64,000 nucleotides of DNA from Stereum hirsutum FP-91666 SS1 (taxonomy: Eukaryota; Basidiomycota; Agaricomycetes; Russulales; Stereaceae): assembly GCF_000264905.1 (NCBI RefSeq), contig NW_006763146.1, positions 687,587-751,586 on the forward strand. The letters run 5' to 3'. Within the stretch, counting starts at the first letter, position 1, and the number at the start of each line of letters is the position of its first letter. The notes beneath the pieces are model-generated. The model was not told the DNA's origin and made no database searches. It saw only the letters and a list, made by a program, of their open reading frames with translations. Shown here one piece after another: positions 38,321 through 52,442 of this stretch. The position numbers were made by a program, and so were the translations under genes.

Positions 38321-39678
38321 ATGCCACCCTCCACATTCACTCCATTCGCGGGTCGCCGCGTCGCCCTCGTAACAGGCGCAGGATCAGGAATTGGGCGCGC
38401 CATAGCTTTTCGTCTCGCAAGTGACGGATACTCAGTAGCGTTGAATGACATACCTGGGAACAAAGAGGCTCTGGAGGCGCTCTCGGCCGAGATCACTGGC
38501 GGCGAGAAGGACTCAGTGCATCCAGAATGGGAGGTCCAGAAGGTAGCTGTGCTTTGTGCGGACGTCACAGATGAGGATGCTGTGAAGGATATGGTCGAAG
38601 GTTGTGTTAGGGAGTTGGGGAGGTTGGATGTGGTGAGTCATCTCTGTCCTTCAGTGACTTCACTTACATTATACATCGGTTTGGCTGTGTGCTCTGCTAA
38701 CGATGTGCTTTTGTTTTGCAGATGGTAGCGAATGCCGGAATCGGTGCCGCACCTGAGCCAATATACCAAGGTACGTCGGCGGTATGAAACCAATCTTGTT
38801 CGAAACCTTTGGAGAAAGAGTCATCGACTCACGGTTTCGATGCTACTTCATCCACAGCAACTATCAAAAACTATCGACGCGTCTGGTCTGTGAACGTCGA
38901 AGGTGTACTCTTCTGCTATAAGTATGCCTCTATCCAGATGATCAAGCAGGGAAATGGCGGCCGCATCATAGGCGCTTCCTCCATCGTAGGCAAGAAAGGT
39001 AATTCAAGTCATGCTGTCCGATTGATCCTACTGGTTGGGGTGTCTGACTGTCTCTCTCTAGGATACAAGAACTTCGGCTCGTACTCAACATCTAAGTTTG
39101 CGATACGTGCGCTGACACAAACTTCCGGTCTGTCTGATCTCTCGTTAACCTTTGTAGCGAGGTATTTCATGTACTGATAGCTTCCCTCCGTGACCATGGC
39201 TTAGCGCAAGAGCTCGATGAGTTTGGAATCACAGTCAATGCTTAAGCGCCCGGTCTCATCGACACCCCGATGGGTATGTATTTCCTAACCTTTTGTCTTC
39301 GATTATACCACAGCTTAGGCTATCTTAATTCCACACGATATAGCCCATGCCGCCGGCAGCGCAGATGCGGTGAAGGAGGTATGCAAAACTTCTTCATTAT
39401 TCTCTCAATACTGCTACGTGCTTCATTCACTGAACATAATTCTTGCATGTGAAATTCGATTATTCTGCAGGCCATGGGACTCTTCAATGCCACCCTCGGC
39501 GTTCCGGACGATATCGCTAATTGGGTTTCCTATGTGGCGTCTCCTCAATCCCAATTTATGACCGGTAGGCACCCTTCAAAACGACACTCACACTCACTAT
39601 AAGTATTCCGGTACTGATGTTTCTCTTGTACCACCAGGACAAAGCACCATCATAGACGGTGGAATCCACTTTGATTGA
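38321..39678 (+). pseudogene. Short-chain dehydrogenase copy 2 with in-frame stop
   Basis: Paralogue of SDR copy 1. Exons 38321-38632, 38722-38770, 38858-38998, 39062-39127, 39205-39273, 39344-39378, 39471-39564, 39638-39678 splice in frame for 807 nt, but codon 203 is TAA (39243-39245). In copy 1 this codon is TAC, in the VNAYAPG block. Translation would end after 202 of 268 residues. The TGAGSGIG cofactor loop and YSTSK active site are kept, but the C-terminal substrate lid and dimer helices are lost. All other exons and splice sites, and the original stop, are still in order, so the lesion is probably recent or a sequencing/assembly error. It lies less than 100 bp from the SEH1 fragment at 39772. 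Confidence 0.85.
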
Positions 39679-39771
39679 TTGGTAGGAAGGCAATGCTGCG
39701 GAGAAATACTTCTATCGGTGTATCGAAGGGTGCATCACATATTTTGTATTGTGTATTGTAATGGTAATCAC

Positions 39772-39990
39772 CTTCCAATCATTCGTAGCAGCCCAGTTTC
39801 CACTGATTTCATCGAGCTGCCATATTTTAATTCTACAGCATAAAACTATGTCAGCACGCAGATATCAAGTATCGGACGAGCAGGCAAACCTCTGATCAAG
39901 TCCACAAGTCGCGAGCCTCAGGCCATAGAAATCGTAAGCTGCGTCCGTCACCAGATCGCTATGAGCGTCCTGTATGAGACCCGTTTGCAT
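39772..39990 (-). pseudogene. SEH1: 5' part of nucleoporin SEH1 (exons 1-2), inverted
   Basis: Minus-strand exons 39990-39890 and 39832-39772 encode the first WD40 blade of SEH1: MQTGLIQDAHSDLVTDAAY, DFYGLRLATCGLDQR, then IKIWQLDE and TNDWK. Exon 2 ends in phase 0 at a GT donor (gtgatt), but the next sequence on this strand is the antisense 3' flank of SDR copy 2. The continuation, starting AHDAAVSNLSWAHPEFG in phase 0, lies on the opposite strand at 40891. The two pieces together make a perfect reading frame, so this segment was once directly upstream of 40891 and has been flipped. SEH1 belongs to the Nup107-160/Nup84 nuclear-pore scaffold and the GATOR2/SEA complex. Confidence 0.88.
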
Positions 39991-40890
39991 TTTCTCGGAG
40001 CAATTATTCCGCAGCCGTATATGTCGACGAGGCTTGGTGATACTCTGTGAGTAAGTACACGGCCAAGAAGAACGTGAAGAAGGAAAGCGAGGAATTGCAA
40101 ATAACGCGACGCGCCGTTCAACACGCTTTTCAAACTCCGCTTGGAAGGTTCTTGCAAAATCTGCGATGTGGCGTGGGCCACAAATTCGTGTCATATCAAC
40201 CCTCTTATAACGCAGATGTCTCCATTTCGTTTGGTTGTGTTTGCCGTTTTCATTTCTTTTTGAGGTGCTTTCTTGAGGTTCGAAACTAAAATAGTCAGGT
40301 ATTGCCATTCTGGCCAGTGCGCTAACGCACTTTGAAGGCATCGACGTTTATCCTGCAATTAAAGGTTAGTGCTTTCAAGCGACGACGGCGGTTAACCATT
40401 TTGGCCGTAAAGATTGCCCTCTTTTGGTGAGACCAGTCTGAGTTTCACACTGATCATCTCGCTTCTGTAGGCCGACTGTCCGATATATTTATTGACAAAC
40501 GGGGCGTAGCTCCGGTAGGTCTTGTTCACACAATGGCTACTCATCAGTACTAGTGCTGTTTGGGATAGGCATCGCGCAATGGATAGATTTATCACGATTG
40601 CATATTTCTGGGGAATTAAAAATCCGATTATTGGACACCCAAACTTTGGATGTCAGACCCGACTCCTCTATGCTGGAAGAACGACATTATTGCGTAGGCT
40701 TGGGCTTTTTGCCCGCATATAGGTGAAGGGGCGCTGTGTGCACGTTTTAACGGCTGCTGTAGGGTCTCTGCCTGATGGCATCGAGCCTGGCACACGCAGC
40801 GACTTACGGCGCAAAGCGACCACCTACACACTACTTCCTTCTTTCTCAGAGATGTGGAACATCTTGCTGACACACAATGCATCCCAACAG
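39991..40890. other. rest of the inverted segment and SEH1 intron 2 remnant
   Basis: No gene. The part nearest 39990 should be the SEH1 promoter, now reading leftward. The right breakpoint must lie left of about 40860, because a branch-point-like CTGAC and the acceptor CAACAG for the 3' piece remain intact at 40866-40890. Confidence 0.6.
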
Positions 40891-42255
40891 GCTCATGACG
40901 CAGCAGTTTCCAATCTTAGCTGGGCACATCCAGAATTTGGCTCCATCATCGCCTCGTCCTCTTTTGACCGCACGTTCAAAATTTGGGAAGAAACCAATGC
41001 AGATACAGATCAGTACCCACCACAAGTCAATGGTGCCGCCATCTCTGCGTCTACTTCAAGCTCTCGGTGGGTCGAACGGTCTGTAAACATGGATGCGAAA
41101 GGTACCGTCCGCGCGGTCGAGTTCGCGCCTCATCAATTTGGTTTGAAACTCGTAGGTTGCCTTTCGCTTCAACGATATCTCGATCTCAAAGTTGATCACT
41201 CATGATGGCACATCTTTCTAGGCTACAATAGCTTCAGACAATCATCTGCGCATCTACGAATGCCTTGAAGCACCGAACCTCACCACTTGGCAAATTTCCG
41301 AAGAAGTTGACGTCATGAGCCTTCCGTCCGTCTCACCACATTCAGCATCGCACGCACACACCGTCGCGATGGCCACACCCACTCAAACCAATACCTCGCT
41401 GGATGGCCCGTCTGCCTCACTTGTTGCGACAGCTCTACAACAGCATCAAAATCAGCCAGCTAACCGGCCAGGTCTGGGTAATCGAGAGGCTGATGGTGGA
41501 TGGTGTCTCGCTTGGTGTAAGGAGAGGTATTGGGGGGAGGTTATCGCGGCGGGATGTGGAGTGAACGGTCTTGTGAAGGTTTGTGTCCTCATATCCTTAT
41601 TCTGACCCATCTCCATGAATTGACGAAAATATAAACTACAGATCATTCAGCTTTCGCCCTCACGTCGCCCTACGACTTTACTAGTCTTGGACCCTTCGCC
41701 AACGCCCGACCATGTTCCTACGGGCGTTACTGACCAGGATGGACCGACGACGTACTCTATAACCTGTGTTGCATGGGCTCCCTCGTGTGGCCGCTCTTAT
41801 CATCTCGTCGCAACGGGTGGTCGCGATGGCCACGTACGTATTTGGCGTATCAAACCTGCAACCGCAGAAGATGAGAGGACCGACGGCGATGATGCCAGAT
41901 GGACTGCTGTTGTAGTGGCAGACTTCGATCACCATAAGTAAGTCTCCTATGCTAACAATGCACATCTCTATCTGAGTACTTACCATGCGACGAACAGATC
42001 TCCGGTGGGTCGTGTCGAATGGAACATAACAGGGTTCGTTGACATGTCTTTTTCAATGATACGGCCAGCGCTGACGTTGTGTTCATTCACATCTTTAGTA
42101 CTGTTCTCTCTTCTGCCGGAAATGATGGTCGTATTCGTTTGTGGAAAGCTACTGTTGGGAATGTCTGGCGGGCTGCTGGTAATATTAGCGTGGAGGAAGC
42201 GGAAAAGCAGGAAGAGGCGGATGTAGAGATGGACGATCACGCTGGCGCAGAGTAA
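40891..42255 (+). pseudogene. SEH1: 3' part of nucleoporin SEH1 (exons 3-7), separated from its start
   Basis: WD40 protein SEH1 minus its first blade. Exons: 40891-41151, 41222-41578, 41642-41937, 41998-42033, 42099-42255, phase-compatible and without stops; with the inverted exons the full protein would be 422 aa. Recognisable pieces: SWAHPEFGSIIASSSFDRT, KIWEE, ATIASDNHLRIYECLEAP, RVEWNITGTVLSSAGNDGR and IRLWKA. The C-terminus is acidic (VEMDDHAGAE). A read-in frame from 40723 opens with an ATG but codes for unrelated residues, so if expressed this piece would be N-terminally altered. No other SEH1 5' exon lies on the plus strand between 39.7 and 40.9 kb. Confidence 0.9.
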
Positions 42256-42504
42256 AGATCGAGGATGGTGTTATCTTTCTTCTCTTTTTGTATTACACTA
42301 CTGCATCGTTTCTTCTTGAAAAGACCTTCTCCTCATCACGAAAGCCTGTCTTGCCAAGCATGTAACATGCCACTCAGAATCGATACTCAATGACCGTGGA
42401 ACGCGCCACAACGGCGCCACTCATTGTACACGTGATTCCACGCGACAGGATTTTCGTTGCCCAGAATTTTTGGCGGCAGAAACGCGACTTGTCAGAGCTC
42501 TTCG

Positions 42505-44929
42505 ATGTCCTCTTCACTGTGGTCGACGGCGAGCAGAACTTGCTGCCGGTCGTTACTCTCGGCGACACACGGTAGCTCTCTAATCACTCGCTTGCCCAAG
42601 CAGAATGGTGAGTAGGTTCTCATCATGTCCTTGGCGATGCTGATGCTTTCATAGTCGCTCCTTTAGATCCCACCTTCAACTCTGTGCGGTTCGCCAGTTA
42701 TGCAGCTCGGCGGGCTCCCGTTCATAGGGCCTGGGAGGGCGGCAGAGGCCGTGGAGACTCTCGAGGTGGTCGCTCATCGCGGAACGAGCTCCAGGATGGC
42801 GACGAACCTGCTCCTCTTCAGGCAGACGAGACGGCAGCCGAGGGCGGCACCGCGCATGATTCCCCAGATGCGACATATGACGCTCAGCCTGACTTCTCTA
42901 CATTGAAGGGCAAGATTTCGGACAGGACTCTGAAGGCTATCACCGTCAAGCCCATGGAATTGAAGCATATGTCACCCGTTCAAGCAGCCGTTCTCCCCCT
43001 TCTTCCCGAGCTCGCGCGAGGGTACGACCCAGCTGAATACCGCGACGGACAACTCTCGGGCCCTCCTCGCGATCTTCTCGTAAAGGCGAAAACAGGTACA
43101 GGCAAGACACTCGGTTTCCTCGTCCCCGCTATCGAAGCACGGTTAAAAGCTATCGACAAGGCCGGTCAGAGGGCTCTCGCTGCTGAAGGCGTTACGAGCA
43201 ATCCTGCCGTCGAGAACCGCGCCAAACGCGTGTTCGCGATGAACTCTGTCGGTACTCTCATCATTAGTCCTACTCGTGAACTCGCGACCCAGATCGCCAA
43301 CGAGGCTATTCGGCTCAGTCACTGGCACGATGACTTCGAGGTCAGGCTCTTCACCGGTGGTACCAGCAAGAGGAATCAGTTGCGCGACTTCATCAGGGGC
43401 AGGCGCGATGTCGTCGTCGCCACTCCCGGCCGTCTTCGTGATTTACTGGAGAGTGAGCCTGAGGTTAGACGCGCTATGAAGGAGACCCAGACAGTGCGTA
43501 TTTCCTGTATCGTGACATCTCAACTTCGCATCACTGACCCGCGCTATAGCTTATTCTGGACGAGGCCGATACGCTTTTGGAGATGGGTTTCCGTGACGAA
43601 ATCGACGCCATCAAGGAATTCCTTCCTCCTACCCCAGAGCGCCAGACCTTCCTGTTCTCTGCCACATTGTCTACCTCCATTCGCCAAGTCGCTCGTTCAA
43701 CTCTCGATAAGAGTCACACGTTCATCGACGTCGTCCCGAAGGATGATTCTCCCGTTCATTCACACATCCCTCAATTCCACACGGTTCTCCCCTCCGCCGC
43801 CGACCAGATTCCTCACATCCTCCGTCTCATCGCTCATGACCAGTTGTCCAACCCGGGGAAGTCCAAGCTGATCGTTTTCTTGCCAACGACGAAGATGACG
43901 CAGCTCTTTGCGACTCTCCTTCGTCAACTCTCCCACTCCGTCCCAGCAGGCAAACAAACCCGCGTCTACGAGATTCATTCCAAGCGTACACAGGAATCGC
44001 GATCCAAGGTTTCGGACATGTTCCGCAAAGACCAGTCAGGCGCCACCATCCTCGTTTCCTCAGACATCTCTGCTCGTGGAGTTGACTACCCAGGCGTCAC
44101 GCGAGTTATCCAGGTCGGTATCCCCGGTGGGACAGAGCAGTACATCCATCGCGTAGGTCGTACAGGTCGTGCGGGTACGAGCGGTCGTGGAGACCTTGTC
44201 CTTCTTCCTTGGGAGATCGGCTTCATCTCATGGCAGCTCACGGAATTCCCCATCAAGGCCCTGCACACCAACGAGCTCAAGTCAGAGGTCGCAGAGTTGT
44301 CTTCCAAGCATGACGCCGATCCTGACGCATTCTGGAAGGACCCCACTGGTCGTCCTGTCCGCAGACTGAATCGATTCGCGCCCAATACCGCGGCGAGGCT
44401 CGAGGAAATCCCGAACCATATCGAGGCTCTTTTCCAGCAGCTTGAAGAGGACGCGATCAAGGAGACCGTAGCGTCGTTGCTCGGGTACTATATCGCCAAA
44501 CAGTCCGAGCTTCGTGTTCAGAAGGGTGTCATGATTGAGGGCATCAAGGCTTGGTCCGTAGAAGCCTGCGGTCTTCCCCAACCACCCTATTTCTCCCCGG
44601 ACTTCCTCGACAGGCTTGGTTTCTCGGATAATAGGACCAAGCACTTTGGGAAAGGACCGAAGCAGCAGCGATTCAACGCGCCGCCGAGTAACCATTGGCA
44701 GGGTCGTGGAAGCGTGAGGGGTAAGGAACAGAGGGAGAGGGGGTCTGGTTATCGTGGGTATGATAATGACCGACGTGGCGGGAACGACCGCGAAGGTAAC
44801 GATACGAGGAGTGGGGCCGATGAACACAGGGGTCGTCTGTATGATCGGAGGACAGCATCGCAGACAGCGCGAGGTGCGACTGGGAATCAGAGGGGTGGAG
44901 GTTGGTCGGTGCGCCAGGAGGGGGAATGA
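42505..44929 (+). CDS. Mitochondrial-type DEAD-box RNA helicase (MSS116-like), 761 aa
   Basis: ATP-dependent RNA helicase, probably acting on mitochondrial RNA folding or splicing. Exons: 42505-42571, 42655-43493, 43550-44929; 2286 nt in frame. The start gives a Ser/Arg-rich, acid-free presequence (MSSSLWSTASRTCCRSLLSA) typical of mitochondrial import; I chose it because its donor at 42572 joins exon 2 in frame. Helicase motifs in order: AKTGTGKT (I), PTRELATQI (Ia), ATPGR (Ib), LILDEAD (II), FSAT (III), SDISARGVDYPG (V), YIHRVGRTGRAG (VI). A C-terminal region rich in Arg and Gly (RGSVRG, RRGGNDRE) likely binds RNA. It is only 250 bp downstream of the SEH1 stop, same strand. Confidence 0.93.
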
Positions 44930-45437
44930 GTCCATTCGGGTCGTCGGTGAGGAGCTTATTGGCTCCTCGGTAGGTGGTCCTCCTATGTTACAGCTACTGC
45001 TTTCCCGTCCATGATTGGATTGTATTTTATAATTCCTTTGCATTTACTTACGTCTCCGCATGCTTTCTCGGTCTCGTACGGTACACTCACTGCTCTCTCT
45101 CATTCGATAGACTAAAAGTATGGCATACGCATCCTATACATATCCTCATGTTTTTGTGTCCTCTTGAGGCAGTTTGTTCATGGCCGGCCAGCGTTAGACT
45201 ATGTTTCGATGCAAAATGGCACTGAAGACCTCGTGGATATGAGTGCTTGGGCCACCGCCACACAGATCTGGAGATCTGATCGTCAGCGCCTATCTCCCGG
45301 GTCTCCGCCATGATTTTCGCACTTTTCGACTGCTTGCTCTTGCTCTTCGCCACATACTTGACTCACCCCTCTCCCACCGTAAGCACCTTAGAATGTTATG
45401 CAAGTACAGGGGAACTCATTCCACTGTGTTACAGGCC
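44930..45437. other. intergenic, CTP synthase promoter
   Basis: No coding frame supported between helicase and CTP synthase; an AG acceptor-like site just before the 45438 ATG leaves a 5'-UTR intron possible. Confidence 0.4.
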
Positions 45438-48160
45438 ATGAAGTATATTCTTGTCTCTGGTGGTGTCGTTAGCGGGATCGGGAAGGGTGTTATTGGCACG
45501 CACCTCTTCGCATCTTTATTTCCATCTGGACGCGTCTAAATTATACATCGGTTTCACAGCATCCTCGACCGGTCTTTTGCTCAAGATGACAGGTCTGAAG
45601 GTCACCGCCATTAAGATCGACCCGTATATGAATGTGGATGCAGGCACGATGAGACCGACTGAACACGGTGAGTCATTCTTTGCTGTTATAAATTGAGTGC
45701 GAAAGGGAGAGTCAACGTTTGCTTAACGTTGGACATAGGCGAGGTGTATGTCTTGAACGATGGCGGAGAGGTTGATTTAGATTTGGGCAATTATGAGAGG
45801 TATCTTAACGTGACGCTGTCGAGGGACAACAATATTACGACGGGAAAGATTTACCAACAGGTTATCGAGCGGGAGGTGCGTCCGTCTTGCTTTAGCGGTG
45901 CCGCAATCGAATTCGGTGTCCTATTGGAACCCTCGAAAGGTTGTGTGGAGTTGAAGGGCCTCTGTCCGGGCGCACAATCGATTGTGGCACCGCACCTATC
46001 ACTCAGGATCTGCTCTTGTCTGACGAAGAAGATCTTATAGCGAAGGGGAGACTACCTGGGCAAGACCGTCCAGGTGAGTATGTCCTGTCTCGGCACGTTC
46101 GTCCGCTCTGAAGGGCGGAGCACAGATCGTGCCACACGTCACGAACGCAATCCAAGACTGGATCGAACGAGTCTCCAAAGTCCCCGTTGATGACACTGGA
46201 GAAGAGCCAGACGTTTGCATCGTCGAGGTATGTTCTTCTTGTCTTTTGTTGCGCGACAACATCCTAATCACGATCGGTGGATGAAATGTGGCCCACTGCT
46301 TCTTTAGCTTGGGGGTACTGTCGGTGACATTGAATCCGCCCCATTCGTCGAAGCCATGCGTCAATTCCAATTCAGAGTCGGCCACGAAAACTTCGCACTC
46401 ATTCATGTCTCGCTCGTCCCCGACATGCACGGCGAACAAAAGACAAAACCGACTCAGACGACCATCCATGCCCTGCGTGGCCTCGGCTTATCCGCCGATC
46501 TCGTACGTCTTCCCCATCGAAGCTCACTTACGGTTCTTACATTCGCGGTCTATTGCAGATAGCATGCCGATTGATCATCCCGCAACCCCTTGAGAACGCA
46601 ACGAAGGAGAAAATCTCCATGTTCTGCCATGTATCGACAGAACAGGTTGTTGGCGTGCACGATGTCTCGTCGGTCTACCATGTCCCATTACTTCTTCAAT
46701 CTCAGGGCATAGTCGGGTTCCTCCAGAGGCGGTTGAACCTCACCAGTATCCCGTATACCCCTGCTATGAAACAGAGGGGTTCCGACCTGGAGAGCAGATG
46801 GCGGGCATTGACGGGAGAGTACGTCTCATTCCTGTTTCTTCACCTTGTCATTCGCGATCGTGCTCTAGATCAAAAGAAACTGACACTTTGTTGTAGTCAG
46901 GAAAGGTTATTCGACAGGGTATCCATCGTATTGGTGGGAAAGTATACGGACTTGAAGGACTCCTACATGTCCGTCACAAAAGCTCTCGAGCACTCGGCAT
47001 TCCGTTGCCACCAAAAACTCGTCCTCCAGGTCCGTGCTTTCCCCCGTCTTGTCTACTAGCTTCTGGTTGCTGATGATCTCTTTCGGTGTGGCGTAGTGGG
47101 TCGAGTCCTCAGACCTGGAGCCGCAAACACAAGAAACTGACCCAGGCAAGTACCACGACGCGTGGAAGACGATCGTTGGTGCTCGGTATGTCTCGCCTTA
47201 TATCCTTCTCTTCCGACCTCATTTCTCGAGTGACTAAATCGATTGCTTTCGTGGACGACAGGGGCATCCTCGTACCAGGCGGTTTCGGTCAACGAGGAAC
47301 AGACGGCATGATTCTCGCGATCAAGTGGGCCAGGGAACAAAAGATTCCCTTCTTGGGCATTTGCCTTGGCTTCCAACTTGCCGTTGTTGAATGGGCTCGT
47401 CATGTGCTCAATATACCAGGTAACTAATCTCTTCTACCTCCATCCGGACGTCAGACTCCATCCGTTCACCTTCATTCTTCAGGCCTCACTAACTCACTTT
47501 CGTCCTACCAGGTGCCGGCTCGACCGAGTTCGACTCTGAGCTGAAGGACGACGTCATCATCTTCATGCCCGAAATCTCGCGTACCCATATGGGTGGCACC
47601 ATGCGTCTTGGTCTCCGCCCGACCGTCTTCCAACCCAATACTGACCACACTAAGATCAGAAGGTTGTACGCAGGGTCTGGCAAGATCTGGGAGAGGCACA
47701 GGCATCGGTATGAGGTCAACCCGAAGTTTGTGGACAGGTTGAGTGAGAGTGGATTGGATTTCGTGGGGAAGGACGAGAAAGGGGAGAGGATGCAGATTTT
47801 GGAGCTGTCCGGTGCGTTCACTACCTCTATCACCTTCATCATTTATATCAGTTATCTAATATGCTGCTGCTTTTACTTGGTGGTCTTGTTACAGATCACC
47901 CCTTCTTTGTCGGTTTGCAAGCCCATCCGGAATTCTGCACCCGCCCTCTGAACCCCTCACCTCCCTTCCTCGGGTTCGTCGCCGCGTCGTGTGGCGTTTC
48001 CATCCTGGAAGCACAGATAGAGTCTCAGTTGAAGACTTTTAAGCCTCCTCATCCGGAGGAGTCTATGGTGGCTGAGAGTGAGCTTGTGAATGGTGTAGTG
48101 GAAGAGACGTCGATCACAGAAGGGAGGGAGAGGGCATTGAAAGCATCGGACGGCCGTTAG
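45438..48160 (+). CDS. URA7: CTP synthase
   Basis: Makes CTP from UTP, ATP and glutamine (pyrimidine pathway), cytosolic. The N-terminal synthetase domain begins [19 protein letters not shown], spliced to [19 protein letters not shown], with [12 protein letters not shown], the [12 protein letters not shown] block, [13 protein letters not shown] and [10 protein letters not shown]. The C-terminal class I glutamine amidotransferase domain has [12 protein letters not shown], the nucleophile Cys in FLGICLGFQ, and the His of LQAHPEF. The 3' tail is a short variable extension. Many introns; the longest, about 160 bp, starts at 45878. Intron 1 appears to start at 45496 with GC, not GT: only that boundary keeps the conserved GVIASS loop intact. 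Confidence 0.94.
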
Positions 48161-48612
48161 ATTCCTAGACAAAACTTGCGAAGTGGCAGGAGTATAAGTG
48201 TTTTACTTAGATTTCTATGTTCGTTATGTTATTTATCGTACTTGTTTGTGATCTTAGTACTACCGCATGTTGTTTCCACCATCCTCAGATTGTTGTTGAA
48301 GTACTTACAAATAATATATAGTAGTCCCACGGCGACGCCGGGTTCCGCCGAGCCAATCATCCAATGCCTGTATTTCCTCCTTCGCTTCTCCGTACACCAC
48401 TCGGTGCCAACGACAACTTCTAGAATCTTGGGCTTCCTAAACTCACGGCTATATGTTGTATATTTCGTCTTATGGCGATGCAAGTGATTGTGATAACCAA
48501 GGCTATCGTTGCACGCCTGCCGGCGCAACGCGCAAGCGCTTGCCAGTTGTCTCTGAATCGGCCGTGATCCACGTCCTCAAACAGGATCCACATCTTCACC
48601 CGTTGCTAGAAC
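48161..48612. other. intergenic, upstream of the NAD(P)-binding protein gene
   Basis: 3' flank of CTP synthase and 5' flank of the next gene. No supported coding frame. Confidence 0.5.
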
Positions 48613-48619
48613 TATAAAG
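48613..48619 (+). promoter_or_regulatory. TATA box
   Basis: TATAAAG lies 109 bp before the ATG at 48722. Confidence 0.5.
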
Positions 48620-48721
48620 CCTGCTAGTATTTCTAGGTTCTCTATCGGATACACTGCACCATTCGCGTTCGCCTCATCTCCCCAGCTACCAGGACCACCT
48701 CAACAACAACTTGCCGACATC

Positions 48722-49661
48722 ATGAAGGTCATCTTGACTGGCGCGACGGGAGCAGGTACGCCCGGTCAACACATTCCGTACAATCTCGTTCTGACACGAT
48801 AACACAACTATTGAAAGCCGGCCTCCCAATGCTTCGAGCTCTCCTCATAGATGACTCTATAACACACGTAACCACCCTCACCCGTCGTCCGCTTCCCTCC
48901 TGGATCGTACTCCCCGGTGGCACCAGCGCCACCGCCGACGCCTCGCCAACTCACCCCAAGCTCACCGCCATTACTCAAACATCTTTCCTTTCGTACTCAA
49001 AGGACCTTCTTGTTGAGCACGATGCGTGTATATGGGCGTTAGGATCGACACAAAGAGGAAAGACGGAGGCTGAGTATACAGAATTCACGTTGGGATATGT
49101 GAAGGCGTTCCTGCAGGATTTGAAGGGTTCGGGAAGGGTGATGCAGAGCGAAGAAGGTGCTACTTCAACGGGTAGTGTGGAGAAGCCGTTTAGGTTGTTG
49201 TTCGTGAGCGGAGAGGGGGTGGATTCCACAGAGAAGAGTCGGACATTGTTCGCGAGGGTCAAGGTTCGTCAGACATTGCGTTTCATCTTCCATGTTCACC
49301 TTTATTGATTCCATAATCGCTAATTGTGTGATAGGGTCAAGCAGAGAACACACTACTCAAATTCGCGGAGAACTCTAATGGGACTTTCAGAGCAACCATC
49401 ATCCGACCCGGATACTTTTTCCCTTCGCCGAAGTACCCTGCCGACGCTAAAAACCAGCGTGGTGCAGCCGAAAGATGGGCCGACGTAGTTCTCGGTCCTG
49501 TGGTCGCTACGGCTGCAGCGGGGTGGTATACGCCTGTCAATGATATGGCTAAGTTTGCGGTCGAGGCGGTTAAGGGGACGTGGGAATCGAGGGGAAGTAT
49601 GTTCAGGAATGTGGAGTTGAGAAAGGCGTTGAAGGAGGAGGGCATGAGTGGCGAGCAATAG
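48722..49661 (+). CDS. NAD(P)-binding Rossmann protein, HTATIP2/FMP52-like
   Basis: Atypical SDR-type NAD(P)-binding protein. The yeast FMP52 and animal HTATIP2 families have unclear substrates; FMP52 is mitochondrial outer-membrane associated. It starts MKVILTGATG with the TGATGAAG nucleotide-binding loop split by an intron at 48756. Next come VTTLTRRP, CIWALGSTQRGKTEAEYTE, the strand RLLFVSGEGVD, and IIRPGYFFPSPK near the C-terminus. Three exons: 48722-48755, about 48818-49264, and about 49336-49661. Length about 270 aa, normal for the family. No transmembrane segment or signal is obvious. Confidence 0.85.
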
Positions 49662-50054
49662 TGTGGTATGTGACTTTCTCCGTGCCTGTCTAGAGAGCCG
49701 GGTCTAATGGATCGATTTGTCGCTCTCACAGGGGGTTGATACCATGAATGTTTCGTTTGTGGGAAACTGGACTAACCTATGCGCTGCCTTTAATGATATA
49801 TCCATCAACTTTTCCTTCGCTTATGCATTCGGTTTGCGATATTATATGCTGGTCTTCAATCGATGGCACTGGAGTACGCAAAACAGCCTGTGGATAACAT
49901 CACCACTTGATCTCTGACCCAAGAATCTTTTGAAATTGTGATGTACAGAGACAAGATGCTTCAATATAGACTCATTCTACTCCATCAGCACACTTATACG
50001 GGTGGTTCCCTTGAGGCCTCTTCGTCCAATTCATTGTTCGCCGGTTTATGCAGA
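49662..50054. other. convergent intergenic region
   Basis: Between the NAD(P)-binding gene (+) and GH1 (-). No gene supported. Confidence 0.5.

Positions 50055-52442
<2,388 letters not shown>

Noticed and set aside
39865..40341. Independent 158-aa minus-strand gene
   Set aside because: Only its end is meaningful and is SEH1 exon 1; the remainder is upstream sequence.
42390..42575. Helicase start at 42390
   Set aside because: That frame ends in a stop and does not splice into exon 2; the frame from 42505 does, and gives a mitochondrial presequence.
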